Of a stretch of 64,000 nt of DNA, positions 32,072-43,760 are shown in pieces. The notes beneath the pieces are model-generated. The model was not told the DNA's origin. It saw nothing but the letters and a program-made list of their open reading frames with translations, and made no database searches. Location: positions 36,713,038 to 36,777,037 of the forward strand of contig CM032662.1 in assembly GCA_019095985.1 (NCBI GenBank), in the 5' to 3' direction. Source of the stretch: Streblospio benedicti (taxonomy: Eukaryota; Annelida; Polychaeta; Spionida; Spionidae). The first letter of the stretch is position 1, and each line of letters begins with the position of its first letter. The translations under genes and the position numbers were made by a program.

Positions 32072-33889
32072 ATTGCACCGCATATGAGCTTGCTGGAGCC
32101 AAGTATGAGCCACATTTGGACGTGGTTTGTACACGCTGTTGGATGATCCATCCTGATGTGTATCATCAAAACCAGTCGGGCTTCCTCTTCGAACCTGGAA
32201 GAATGGAGCACGCCATAGGAAATTCAAAATGCAACTCAAACAAGTACGTAGATCTATCATTGCATTTGTTTAGCGAGACTTTGATTATTACATACATTCA
32301 ATTTACATTGTATACACGTAAAAAAGACTACCATTTTGGGGGGGGGGTAAGACACCATCCCACCCCCACCGCCTGCCAGACAGCTAATATGTGGTTCAGA
32401 GTTCAAGGTACATATACAGCGACCCATCTCACATGAATATTTATGACAGTATTGGAAAATGAAGGACCTAAAAGTTGCATATATGTACTGATTGCCTTCG
32501 TTTACTAGGTCTACATGGCTCATTCATTTTGAACGTAATGGAAATGTAAAAGAATATGGTTATGATACTGACTGGGTAGAAAAATCATCGCCATTTGACA
32601 TACGATGCACAGGTAAGTTAAATGACTACTTTCTGCATAAATTTGTAATCGATAAGTGACTTTAAAAAGACCATGATATAGATGAAAATAGATTGTTGCT
32701 ATTCACAATCTCATACTCCTATGGACACACTGATGTATTCTAATAACAAAACGCAGTTCAATTATTGGACCCGTTTAACTGAAACGGTAGGATAGAATAC
32801 CAAATTCCAGTTATCCAAACTATCGACTTATCAGTTATTACTAATGTAAAACTACATGTAGTAAACGGGTAATTTGATTGCGTGAATTTGCGTCGTCCAC
32901 AAGTTCATGTCACCAGAGTTCGATATAGACGTGTCATCCTGCATTTAATTCCATAAATTCCATTGTAGATTGTCATCAGATTGTGGTGAACCAATCAAAC
33001 GCGGTAGTCTATAATGGTATCTACAAGAAAATGCCAATTCAATGCAACTCAAAACCGGTATATTTTTCTGAAGAAAGTAAACTATACGTCTTCTTCAACG
33101 GTAACGACTTGACTAACATCACAGGTGAAAACAAAGTATCCATGTCTTGGACATTGGAAATGAATCTTGTTCGACCAACAATGTGATTGCGATTGGATCA
33201 GAAACATTAATGCCATGGGAAAATCTAGTTTGGTTTGTAAAGAGTGAAGATGAATGGAAGTTAGGCTACGCTCTTGTTGTCCCTTTGTTCTAACTGTACT
33301 GAGCAAACAGTTGCAGGACCAACAAAACACCCACAAATACTTGGAGTGTACGAAAAAGGAAGACCACGAAAACCTCCCCTGTACTTTAGGCCTTTATGGA
33401 CATGTTGATGGAGGGAAATTTTTAGCACTATTAGATGGGGATGCAATGAAATGGAGATTCATGGAGACAGTCGACATTTGCAACGCCGATAAAACTTGCT
33501 ATTTTGAAAGCCAGGAACTACCGTTAGTGGTCGACCCACATAATGTCTTATATTGGTATGAGCTTGAGACGAAATATGACTGGAGATCATCTGCTGTGTT
33601 GAGCTTAAAATGCACAGGTTCACCTATAAAACTTTATTTGGTGTACAATTGTAAAATTATTGAATATATTTTTCACTTTCTCTAATGCAATAAAATATGT
33701 TATTCATAATGCCGGGTGAAAACAGAGATGGTACATAGTCTGTAGAACCCAAACTTTGACTTTCATTAAAACGTACAAGATCACCCATATTCTTTTCAGA
33801 GTATGCGCCACCAATGGGTACCTTCATTTGGAAAGTCCTTGGAATGGGAATTGCGTGTGTTGTTGCTGTTGTTGTTCTTCCAGTTTTAG
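32072..33889 (+). CDS. Partial membrane-anchored extracellular protein gene
   Basis: Exons: 32072-32243 (YEPHLDVVCTRCWMIHPDVY), 32509-32612 (TWLIHFERNGNVKEYGYDTD), 32969 to about 33187 (NGIYKKMPIQCNSKPVYF), 33317-33617 (KFLALLDGDAMKWRFMETVD, LPLVVDPHNVLYWYELETKY) and 33800-33889. The last reads MGTFIWKVLGMGIACVVAVV, a single membrane helix, and then a donor leads into the gap. Exon 32969 resembles a module built around GIY...NGKPVY, found beside sushi domains in deuterostome proteins. The frame after about 33170 is uncertain. A signal peptide is not visible, so the 5' end is missing. Function unknown; the topology suggests a surface receptor or adhesion protein. Confidence 0.5.
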
Positions 33890-33927
33890 GTGAGAAGTCC
33901 ATTTTGATGGCATAATGATAGTGTCAG

Positions 33928-34027
33928 NNNNNNNNNNNNNNNNNNNNNNNNNNNNNNNNNNNNNNNNNNNNNNNNNNNNNNNNNNNNNNNNNNNNNNNNN
34001 NNNNNNNNNNNNNNNNNNNNNNNNNNN
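33928..34027. other. Assembly gap, 100 N
   Basis: Exactly 100 unknown bases, just 3' of the membrane-helix exon. Confidence 0.99.
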
Positions 34028-34219
34028 TAACGTTGCTCTCCATCACGAGACCTTTGAGTGAAGTGATTAGTCGTTGTTGGTGACACACAATGACGGCTAG
34101 TCGAAGATCCTTGATGGAGACCGAAATCTTCTGTTGAATAGTGAGTACTAGTGTGGAAAATATTAACCTAAATGATCATTCCTACTATTAACAATAATCT
34201 ACATAAAGATATGTCACAG

Positions 34220-34576
34220 ATGTTGGTTAATGTCATCTAATCATATTGTTGTTCTTGCATGCGTTATTATCAAAACACAAATCATTCCAAAAGTTTGTTT
34301 TATTAAAACTTTTGACAGAAATTGATAGTAAAAGTAATTTCAACATTCAAATATTCTCAAAATGAAATATAATGAAATTCTCAATAGGGTAAGAGGTTAC
34401 ATCGGCGACAAAGTCAGATCAAAAATACTCACACTATTAAACACGGTCATATGAGCAATCCTAGTAGCTTTTATAAGTTTAGTGACTAGGGTTTTGGTAC
34501 TTCATCGATATCATTTAAAGCAGGCATAGGTCTAGCGCGAGTAGCGGTATACGCCACATCAATAAAATACTAGTAT
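34220..34576 (-). pseudogene. Stray partial copy of a lipid-transfer-gene exon and flank
   Basis: It aligns with about 20985-21290 in the same orientation. The shared words include AAACACAAATCATTCCAAAA and the exon text AGCAATCCTAGTAGCTTTTA and TACTTCATCGATATCATTTA. Relative to the exon at 21168-21409 it has small changes (an extra TCTAGCGCGAG-like insert and a lost base) and lacks the upstream half. It is a broken duplicate, or a misplaced piece next to the gap. Confidence 0.75.
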
Positions 34577-35265
34577 GTGGACGGTTAACCGGATAACCGG
34601 CTACGGTCGATTTTCAAACCATAAACGGTCCCTACATTGACAAACCGTTTATTGATTTTGATGATTATTTTCATGCCCAAGCTATATATATCCATATATT
34701 TAATTAATTTGCGTGATTTAACATTTTTGCAGTTCAGATTGCCTTGCTGGTGAACGTAAAACACGAAATGCATAAACCGCGATTTTTTTTCAAACGCTAA
34801 TTCATATACAGGGTGTCCAATCAATATATCCAGTCGAGTACATTTGCCTGTGCCACCTCGCTACTAGATGCGCCCTCCAGCACTCCGTCAGGCGTTAGCA
34901 GTCCGTCACGTCACTGAAATGTACGTGTGACTGACGAGGAAAAATATACTTCACGTTCGGAATAGAGTCATAAACATCCATGCATGGATGCTTCCAATAT
35001 AAAATTCAAATCATGGTCTCACATACAAGCTAAAAAGTAAAAACAAAACACAGAGATAACGAGTTTCCATGAAGTGCTATTCCGTTTTTGTAGTAAAATT
35101 TCTATTTCATCATAAGAATGCGCATGATACCGAGTGCCCGGATATCCCAAAATTAGCAGCTAATCTATTGGATTATCCAGAACGATCCCGGCCATTGCCG
35201 AAAAGCAGAAAACAAAAGCTCTAGAAAGTGCCGATGGCACTCCATAAGTGTTCAGTGGTACCAAA
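34577..35265. other. Intergenic, nothing firm
   Basis: Contains TATACAGGGTGTCC near 34805, a word often found at transposon ends, but no matching partner was found. Confidence 0.4.
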
Positions 35266-35612
35266 ATAAAAAACAGTGGCATATGAGGACCGTGCCTTCA
35301 GTGTAGCAGCTACTAGGCTCTGGAACAAATTGCCCACTCATTTTAGGACCTGTGACACTGTCAATTTTGTTCAAACGTCAACTTAAAACAATTTTATTTA
35401 AAGAGGCATTTTACTTGAAATTTTGATATACATGTAATGGTTTGTTTACGTGCATATATATGATATTGTATTAATTTAATTATCTTTTTAACTGTTGTTT
35501 TAGGACTGCATCATTGTTTTTAATGTTCATATATTGTTCAGGCGCTTTAGAACATTTTATAGATAGAACGGTCTACAAATGTTATTATTATTTATTATTA
35601 TTATTTTCAGTC
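35266..35612 (+). mobile_element. LINE 3' end
   Basis: RAFSVAATRLWNKLP followed by a basic stretch, the standard C-terminus of CR1/RTE-type LINE proteins, then an untranslated tail with GGCGCTTTAGAAC and a (TTATTA)n end at 35580-35610. The rest of the element is missing. Confidence 0.75.
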
Positions 35613-36039
35613 ATATATGGTTAGTCATAGTGAGAAATCAATACCTACCAGTAAGGGCCACCGGGAACACGTACATGTCATACTTCACTTCATTCAAGAT
35701 GTAAAAACGATTATAGTTATGTGAACCAAACCAGAATGTACGTTTGACTTTCGTCTAATCAGAAGCTTCTGATTCAGCTTGATTTGTATGCAGCCAAATC
35801 ATTGGGATACCTAAAAACTGCAATTTCGGCTTGGCTCGGCTCTCATTTCTGCTACACGAAGGTTTGGGACCACTAAAAGGCCCTTACTTTAGAAGTGGCC
35901 TTGTTATAAAGATGCTCTTTAATGTACTTGGGTTTGTGCGAATGTGAATTAGTGCAGCATAAATGCGTCAGATGGCACAGCACCACTGATACAGGTGGTA
36001 TATAAAAACACGAATAAATGGTTTGTTGCTTTATGTTTA

Positions 36040-37938
36040 AGGTTAGAAGATGAAGCTGACATGGAATTGTATACTCTAAGAGAACTACACTTGCAAATGG
36101 CACTTTTAGCCAAATGTGAAGATGTGTATGGTGAGAAACATTTGAAAAAATAAGCTCATTGAACACTATGGTAACCATGTTTTCTTTGCACAGTTAGGTG
36201 GTACTAGAAAAGATGTGTGTTTTCGTGACATGGCATCATATATTATTAGTGATGAATGGTATAAAAACAGATCAAAATCAGACAAAACTGAATCAGATAG
36301 AATCATGGTTGCTGCAGCTAAAATAGTCAAGGAGATCAGAGCTAAAACTATTCAAAAGAGACATATCCAAATACTGGTGATATAGAAAATTCTAATAATG
36401 ACTTTTTAACTCCAGCATTAAAATTATTTCTCAGTAACTTGATAAAAAATGAATTGAAGCAAGATTGTATTGGCCAGGCGATTACTCAGGCTGCTCTTCC
36501 CAAGTCTGTGTTAGCCCCTTTGTTATTTGGTGTTGACAATGAACTTCATCACATGTTTGGGTCCAAGTGGCTCATTGATCAGCTATCATCGATGGGATTT
36601 TCAATTACATACAGTGAAGTGGAACTTTTTAAACATTCCCTTCTTCAACATGACACTTTATCATTATCACCTCCTCCATTTCCAACACTCAGCCAGTTTA
36701 GTGCTGATAATGCAGACTCAAATACATGTACCTTGGATGGCACAGGCACATTTCATGGAATGGGAATGATAATGTGGTATCCACGACAACACAGTCAGCA
36801 AATGTTGAAAGAACGCATTAGACAAAAAGCAATTATGAAGGTTTATGATCTCACATATGATAAAGGTGTCTCTATCAAACAATACCAGCCTCCACCTGTG
36901 CGAGTGTTATCAACACTCAAATTCAAACCTATAAAAGAAATGTGGCTTCCAGTAATCATACCTCAATCTTCATATTATTCCAAAGTATTATGGAGTTCAG
37001 CAAAACTGGTTTCAGATAAATACCCTGGGAATCCCAATTGAACAAATTGGTCTGGCTTTATGCAGTGTGTCTATAGAAATAAAAACGAGCAACAAAATGT
37101 TGATGAGGTTGTGATTATGCCAATCATAGACATGAACCCGAGCGATGAGTCCTGCATATTTTCAACCTTATCATTCATAAATGATGAAATCAAATCACTC
37201 CCAAGTACATCAGTTACTTTTGATCAACCATTGTATATAAAGGCCGTTGAGATAGCTTCAGTCGCTGGTCTCAATAAGCTGGTAATTAGGTTGGGTGGCT
37301 TCCACACTTTGATGAGCAGTGTTGGAAGCATTTTCCATACTATGGATGGTTCAGGAATTGATGAGGCCCTCAGCCAAATTTACGGACCTAACGCAGTTCT
37401 GCATATATTGTCTGGCAAAGCCATTGCAAGAGCTCTACGGGCACTCTATCTTTTGGATTCATGTTTGTCAACAAAGTTGTTGGAAATTTTTGACCATGAA
37501 GAATTTGATGAATGTCCTGTTAAATTAGAGGCTGCAGATATCCCTCAATTGCAGATATTAATTAATAAAACTCTGGATGATGAAAGCGGCAAATGCCACA
37601 TAGAAATAAGTGATTGTGAGCCACTTGTAAAAATTGACCAAGCACTTGACCAGTTGAAAACATTCTTGAGTGAGCGATCTCGAACTGCAAAACTCTGGGT
37701 GCAATTCGTGGATTATATAAGAATCATTCAAGACTTTATAGCGAGTGAACGACTGAAAGATTGGCATGGCCATATTAGAGCATGCAGCCAGCTATTGAAT
37801 GTCTTGGCTGCAACAGGTCATATTCACTATGCAAAGAGTGCTAGACTTTGTCTGAGCTCCCAGAAAAACATCCATGGCTGCACGCAAAGTTTCTTGAACG
37901 TGCACATGGTAGAACGCATCTATCACCCGGTAACGTAA
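36040..37938 (+). CDS. Member of an uncharacterised, multi-copy invertebrate protein family
   Basis: Two long open stretches in the same frame, 36439-37041 (200 codons) and 37060-37938 (292 codons), follow a shorter related stretch at about 36055-36430 in another frame. Recognisable motifs are QAITQAALPKSVLAPLLFGV, FGSKWLIDQLSSMGFSITYS and TLDGTGTFHGMGMI. I recall this set from many unnamed proteins in cnidarians, molluscs and arthropods, but not a family name or function. The wide multi-copy distribution suggests a mobile-element or selfish origin; no terminal repeats or nuclease motif were found here. It has no introns. The copy is interrupted, so probably inactive. Confidence 0.55.
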
Positions 37939-38872
37939 CTTAGATCATCAATAGAAACCGGGTGACGAGGCTAGTGCTTATTAAATACGGTAACTTTGGA
38001 AGGTACGCGATTTTTTTTAACTCGATGGGAAGGAGGCTGGTACAAGTCCATAACTTTAATCAAAGGAGTGAGACTCCTGAAAAGCCGAGCTTGAGAACTT
38101 TATTCAGCAATATTAGCTGGTAGTGCATAGTAAAATTTTCTTCATTTCTGTCACTTTTGCTTTCGTTTTCTTCAATTGTTTAGTGACTGATATTTTCGTA
38201 CAGATCAACAATGTACGTCTGGATCATAAAAAAGTAACTGCGCAGTTGCAACAAACACTTTGTACACTAAATGCCAATGTAGATTCATTTACTATCATTA
38301 GACGAAAAAGTGCTGCCTCTTTGGTAAGAGATTAGTTAAATCTAATAAAATTTTAATACAGTCAGTTTTATCTGATTCGTAGATGCATTGTGACTTTATC
38401 TATTCATAAGCAAACGACTGTCCCGATGGATCGATTCCTCAAGTCACAATGCATCACGATTGTAGCGGCGTATTAATTTTGACGGCCCCAGCTCATTAAC
38501 ATCGGCGATTGTCGGCGGGCTTCAATTTCATTGATAAAGTTAAATTTGGCACTAATTTCAGCCTGGCGCGTATGGATGTGCTTATAGTACTACTACGGCT
38601 GTGAAGCGGGAACACAATGAAACGCCTACGACGGCTATAAAGCTCGAGTCTTCTGCGAAGCTCGGCTTTAAAAATGGGGCCAAGATTTCACGTTCGGATA
38701 AAGCGTGTAAAGCGTTCAGATGTAGGCCTATATCTGTCATAGGACCCACATACGAACCTACCTTTCTATATAAACCACTTGAGTCCAGCCCTCTTAATTA
38801 TTGTATTATCTAGTCAATACATTTATTATTTATTTCACTTATTTTTTTCCCGCTCATGTCAAACGTAATGTC
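37939..38872. other. Intergenic, nothing recognised
   Basis: No exon or repeat supported, apart from a short inverted match (CACCCGGT/ACCGGGTG) around 37925-37965. Confidence 0.4.
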
Positions 38873-39009
38873 CATAGGCAGATCCAGGTTTTTGGAAAAA
38901 GGGGGCGCACTTAAGGAAAAGGGGGGGGCGCACTTAACGATTTCATGAAAAACCCTATGAAAATTAAGTATTTTGGTGGGAAAGGCGCCCCCCTCCTGGA
39001 TCTGCCCAT
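38873..39009. repeat. Small MITE with GGCAGATCCAGG ends
   Basis: GGCAGATCCAGG at the left is mirrored by CCTGGATCTGCC at the right; the match extends outward to CAT. The interior carries two GGGGGCGCAC words. 137 bp, non-coding. Confidence 0.8.
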
Positions 39010-39206
39010 GATGTCAAGCTTAAAATATACTTTAGAATCAATAGAGGCACAGTTCCCATATAGGGTTGCCAAAACAGATTCCTATTGTACACCAACACCA
39101 AATTCATCCAATGATCTGGGTTAAAGTAAATTTCATAAATGCATATTGGACAGGAATGCCAATGTAGCCTTGGTGACATAGTGAATACAGCCTTGTACAT
39201 GTGTTA

Positions 39207-39543
39207 GGGACGGTGCAATATGCAGGCGGGGGGACCGGTGCATATCGAAAAACTTGTCTGAAAAGAGGTCTTGTCCCCTGCTGATGTGATGAAAAAAAAC
39301 CTGACATCCCATGACCTCTATTCATAAAAAAAGTCCGCGTCCCCTCCCATGAATATTCGCGTGCTTAATTTGTACTGATTCGCTCACGTCGAGGTGGGAT
39401 TTCAGCAGCTGAAAAAAAGTGCATGTCCCATGCCCAACAAGAATAAAAAATCATCCGGTTCCCCTACTTTGCACCTTGAAAAAAGTACCTGTCCCCCTAC
39501 CAAATGCACCGGTCCCCCTTCCTGGTAAATATTGCACCGTCCC
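39207..39543. mobile_element. Harbinger-like MITE, copy 2 (inverted)
   Basis: Same family as 27953-28286, in the opposite orientation. TTA flanks both ends (39204-39206 and 39544-39546). The right end reads CCTGGTAAATATTGCACCGT and the left GGGACGGTGCAATATGC. Slightly diverged inside. Confidence 0.85.
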
Positions 39544-40866
39544 TTAGTGAGAGTGAAATATTTTATGATAGATCTATAATTTTTGGACACTCTTGCTGCC
39601 ATGATTAACGATTCACTGGAAAGTGTGTAAAATTCCAGATATTGTGGTGGATGACAAAGTTTTGGAGAAATGGCTACTACATAGCAACAATTTTACAGAT
39701 TTGATATTTTGTCAATGTGTATTTAACTGGCAAATAAATAATGAAAGAATTTAAATGCTTTATTAGAGCTGTACAACCCAAGTTTGTCTTTAAAATAAAA
39801 ATTGAGAAAGCAGCCTTCTCATAAACAAATTAATTCAAATTTCATTTTTTCAATATTGTTATTAAACCAAGCATATTTGAGTAAAATTATGGATGGATTA
39901 TTGTTTTAAAAATTCTACTTTACATAAAGACATTAATAATTCATACTAAAATTTATTAAAGTTGGTAAAATACATCATATTAATCATTTTAATAATATTT
40001 TCTATACATGTTCGATATCATATAGATATTAACAACTTAAATTAATTTTATGAATTCCAGTTCTTAATTTTATCTTTGCACCTTTAATACTCTTTATGTG
40101 CATTTACACTTCTACTTTTACTGCTCTCAAAGCAATTGCGCCTAATTTATCTCACATGCAATTAACATTTTTGCCATAGCCTTTTACCTGCTTATCTTGC
40201 CCCGTAACATCAATCATATTTTTAATAAAAATATGATACATGTTTACAAATTTTGTATTTACTTGCTTGAACTTGTGACAATATAAAACATGCAAATGCA
40301 TTGCTGCTAGTCTAGTCTAAAAATAGCGCGCGGCTTATAGATCTGAAGCCAGGCTTTGTTTAATATCAATGAATATGGCTGCTGTGTTATATAATTAGCG
40401 GATCAATAATGTAGACTCGACTCGTCAGCAGTAGACCTATATACAGAGATAGTTTAAGTAATGCTCTTTGGTATATACAAGTATTCTGTTGTCGCATGTG
40501 GTGGAGGATATAAACATGGGTGAAGTTTTTATCGAAGAAAGCTGTAGGATTTTAAAGTTTTTTTCTAATGGCCATAAAAACACTAGGAATCGGTAGGATT
40601 ACTCCTATTTTCCTAATTTTGCGGCCAAAACGATGATGACATCAGCTGCTACTGGGTTTGACATTAAGTATATCGAGCATGTGGACGGACTACTGGCATT
40701 TGGCCACATGTCATTTGCAGCAATCTCTACAGCATATAATGTGGAACATGCAGACATCAACAACGAGCCCAGGGAGCAAAGCATCTTTGCGAGGTAACCC
40801 CTTTCACTTACTTCAGTTGCAAATTACTAATGTATACACATCACACACTATTCTTACTAAAATTCT
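39544..40866. other. AT-rich intergenic sequence, possible LINE 3' flank
   Basis: No exons recognised. The part next to 40866 may include the 3' untranslated region of the LINE that follows. Confidence 0.4.
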
Positions 40867-43335
40867 TCATTTCCTGACAGCAACTTCGTGATGTTCCCAC
40901 GTAGTACGCGGCACCCCAGGTTTTGCTGCTGGGTGGGCAGCTGCACGCTGGCTGGTGGATGCTGCAGGGGCAGACTTTGCATCAAGCAGGAGGAGGCGCC
41001 GATGGTGTAAGGCAAAACACAGCCTTCTGGTGATGGTGGTCTCTGCCTTCTGCAGCAGGTGATCTTCTTGTGTGGCATGAGACGGGTCTAATATTATCTT
41101 TAGCTGGCACTCTAAGTTACTTGGGATCAAGATTGGCACATCTTGTAATTCTTGTAGGTACCTTTTTCTGACGTCCTCAAGAGCACTACATTCGCAGAGG
41201 AAGTGTTTCCTTGTTTCTGTTTCGAGTCCACACAGTGGACATAGGCCTGAATGGGTTCCTCCTCTGTGCATTAGCGCCTTCCTCCCCCCAGTTGGTACGT
41301 CCCTGTCAGAAGCTTGGCTTTTACTACAGCTCGGTTGATCTCCCTAACATTGGAGCCTGCTGAGGTCCATACATGGTGGGTTCTTCGTGTTGAACAAGAG
41401 GCGAGGTTAATGTACCTCGTACTAGCATGTTTGGAACATTCTTCCTTGAGGGCTTCCGTGTGAAAGACATGGATTGCACGCTTGACCTCTCTTTTCCAGC
41501 CATCTTTAGATGGAGTGTTCAGTAACAGATCATGAGCAGAGGGCAGACCGTACATGTGTGTCAGCATCCGAACACCAGATGTCCAGGAGTTGCTGGACAG
41601 ATCCTTGAGGGCCAGCTGTCTTTTGATAATTCGGTACTCTGCTGAAGAGGTATCGCGGAGGAGTCTGGTAAAGGTGGTTAGAACTCGCTTGTGGATTTCA
41701 CCCTCAATGGGCAAAATGCCGCATAGGAGGTAGGTGACAGGGTTGGATGTACACTCAGGCAGGTGTTGCAGCTGTTTCATGGTCTTCCGCTGATACGCTT
41801 CCATAATCCCGACCGCAGAGGGATTGATGAGGGTGACCTCTAGGTTGTGTACCACACGTGGTAGGATGTAGGTGGACCATACTTTCATTGAGGTGCATGG
41901 ATTTAGTCCATTAAGTCCATGGAGCCCTGCTCTAAAGAGACTGTACATGGTTCTCCTTCCCACCTGGACACGTTTCTCGGCAGCTTCAACATCAAAGCAG
42001 ATCTGATTGCTCTTTTGTACTAACCCTAGATGATCCTGGCTGTGAACCACCTCTATGGCACTGCCTTGCAGATTCCATAGCTTATGTTCGTGTTTGTGTG
42101 TCCAGTTCCTGGATACTTCGCTGTTATGGACGATAACCTTGGTTTTAGTTTTACTAAACTCGAACCTTTGCTGTCTAGCAAATTTGTCACAGACATGTAT
42201 GGCTACCTGCATATCAATAGCATTCCTGTGGACTAGGGCTGTGTCATCAGCACAGGTAGGGCACCCTACGTATTCGGCGCCAATGAAGTAGCCCAAGTTG
42301 TTTGTCTCGAGGTTCAGCAAATTGTTGTTAGTGTAAATCTTGTATTGACCTGTGCTGAGACCCCCGCCCTGGCGTAGACCAACCTGCTCACTGATGACTC
42401 TTGAAAGATGTCCACCCCACTTGACTTGCGCCTGGATCCCTCGGTACCAGTCCAGCATCAGTTTCCAGTGGGTTCCTCCAATTCCATGGTCGTACAAGTC
42501 TACAACGAGGTTCTCGTGAGCCACCACATCAAACGCTTTGCTAGCATCTAGCATGGTTGTGTACAGGGTGGTGTGGTTGTCTGCAGCCTCTGCCAGGGCC
42601 TCTGAGTATAGCAGTGCAGCATTACTTGATGACGAGCCAGGCGTGAAGCCCCTTTGCATGTGGCTCTGCCTAGAGTCCATAGCATTGTCTATACTGGGGT
42701 TAATCAATTTCTCCAACAGCTTCCCTGTAGTTGCTGCTACAGTAATCCTCCTGTAGTTGTCTGGCAGGTACATGACCTTGTCCTTTTTAAGGATGGGGGA
42801 GATAACGCCGTCCTTGAAAGTCTGAGGGACGATTTCCTTATCATGGATTTTCTGCATTACCTCTGTAATTGGCTGTGATATATGATGGGCAGCATGCTTG
42901 AGGTGCTCTGAGCATAAGCCAGATTTATCGCATGCCTTGCCACCCTTCATGCTGTTGATTGCCTTCAGTACATCACTTTTGTTAATAGCATGAGTCCTAC
43001 CTCTGCTGGCTTCAATTTGTGAAATGAGCTCCAGTTTCAGTCTTACTGATTTTGCATATTCAACATCAAATATTTCATTTTCCTTCGGGGTGGCTTACCG
43101 CTCAAAGTAGGTTGCCCATCCATCTAGCATGTTTCCACCATCATATCTCATACCATCAACCATGATATAGGGGGTTTGGTTATCAGGGGTCCTTCTTTGG
43201 TCTTTAATAAGTTTGAAGAATAACTTCTGGTCGTTGTCAGAGGATGTCACAATCTGTTCAATTCTATTGATCCTCTTCCTAGCTACATTGTACTTTTTAT
43301 TACTCTGATTACTTTCATTCCTGGTGAACACTTAC
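40867..43335 (-). mobile_element. LINE (non-LTR retrotransposon), nearly full reverse transcriptase
   Basis: The main frame 41271-42950 (559 codons) is a LINE reverse transcriptase: DNYRRITVAATTGKLLEKL, TTMLDASKAFDVV (first catalytic Asp), GLRQGGGLS and CADDTALV (the catalytic A-D-D, with Cys in place of the usual Tyr or Phe). It continues one frame over in 40867-41281, which contains CPLCGLETETRKHFLCEC, a CCHC-type zinc knuckle placed as in Jockey/I-type elements. The frame change falls in a run of Cs at about 41283. Upstream, 43095-43331 gives the linker before RT (KLFFKLIKDQRRTPDNQTPY), separated by one stop. The endonuclease is absent, so it is 5'-truncated and inactive. Confidence 0.9.
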
Positions 43336-43760
43336 ACAAAAATAGCATATTTCTCTGCTGAGACAAAGTCAGTCAAGTTGCACAAAACAACATTAGGCAT
43401 AAGACACATGAACAGAACACCACCTCTATTTACATATGGCATGCATACAGTATTTCATCAGTGAAGCTAAACGGTGGGTATTCACTAATTTCTCTGCTTT
43501 GTCTAAAAGGCACTTAGATTTGTAAATACATATCGTCCATATCCATGCTGTTCTAGTCATGTATATTAGGCCTAATGTTGTCATGTACACCTTTTTGCGT
43601 ACATGCAGCATTTCACATTAATCACTTTCAAAAAGTAACAGAATCTAAGTAACACAATTTACGAAAGCCAAACATTAGTGAAAAAAGGGCTGTCAGGACA
43701 ATACATGTAGTAAGCTATTTGGATGAGTTGAAAACGGAATGTTTTTGTTTTTAAATTCAG

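Noticed and set aside
33886-34086. Open frame across the second N gap
   Set aside because: Same artefact of unknown bases.
42055-42878. Plus-strand frames opposite the LINE
   Set aside because: Shadows of the reverse transcriptase on the other strand; no independent motifs.
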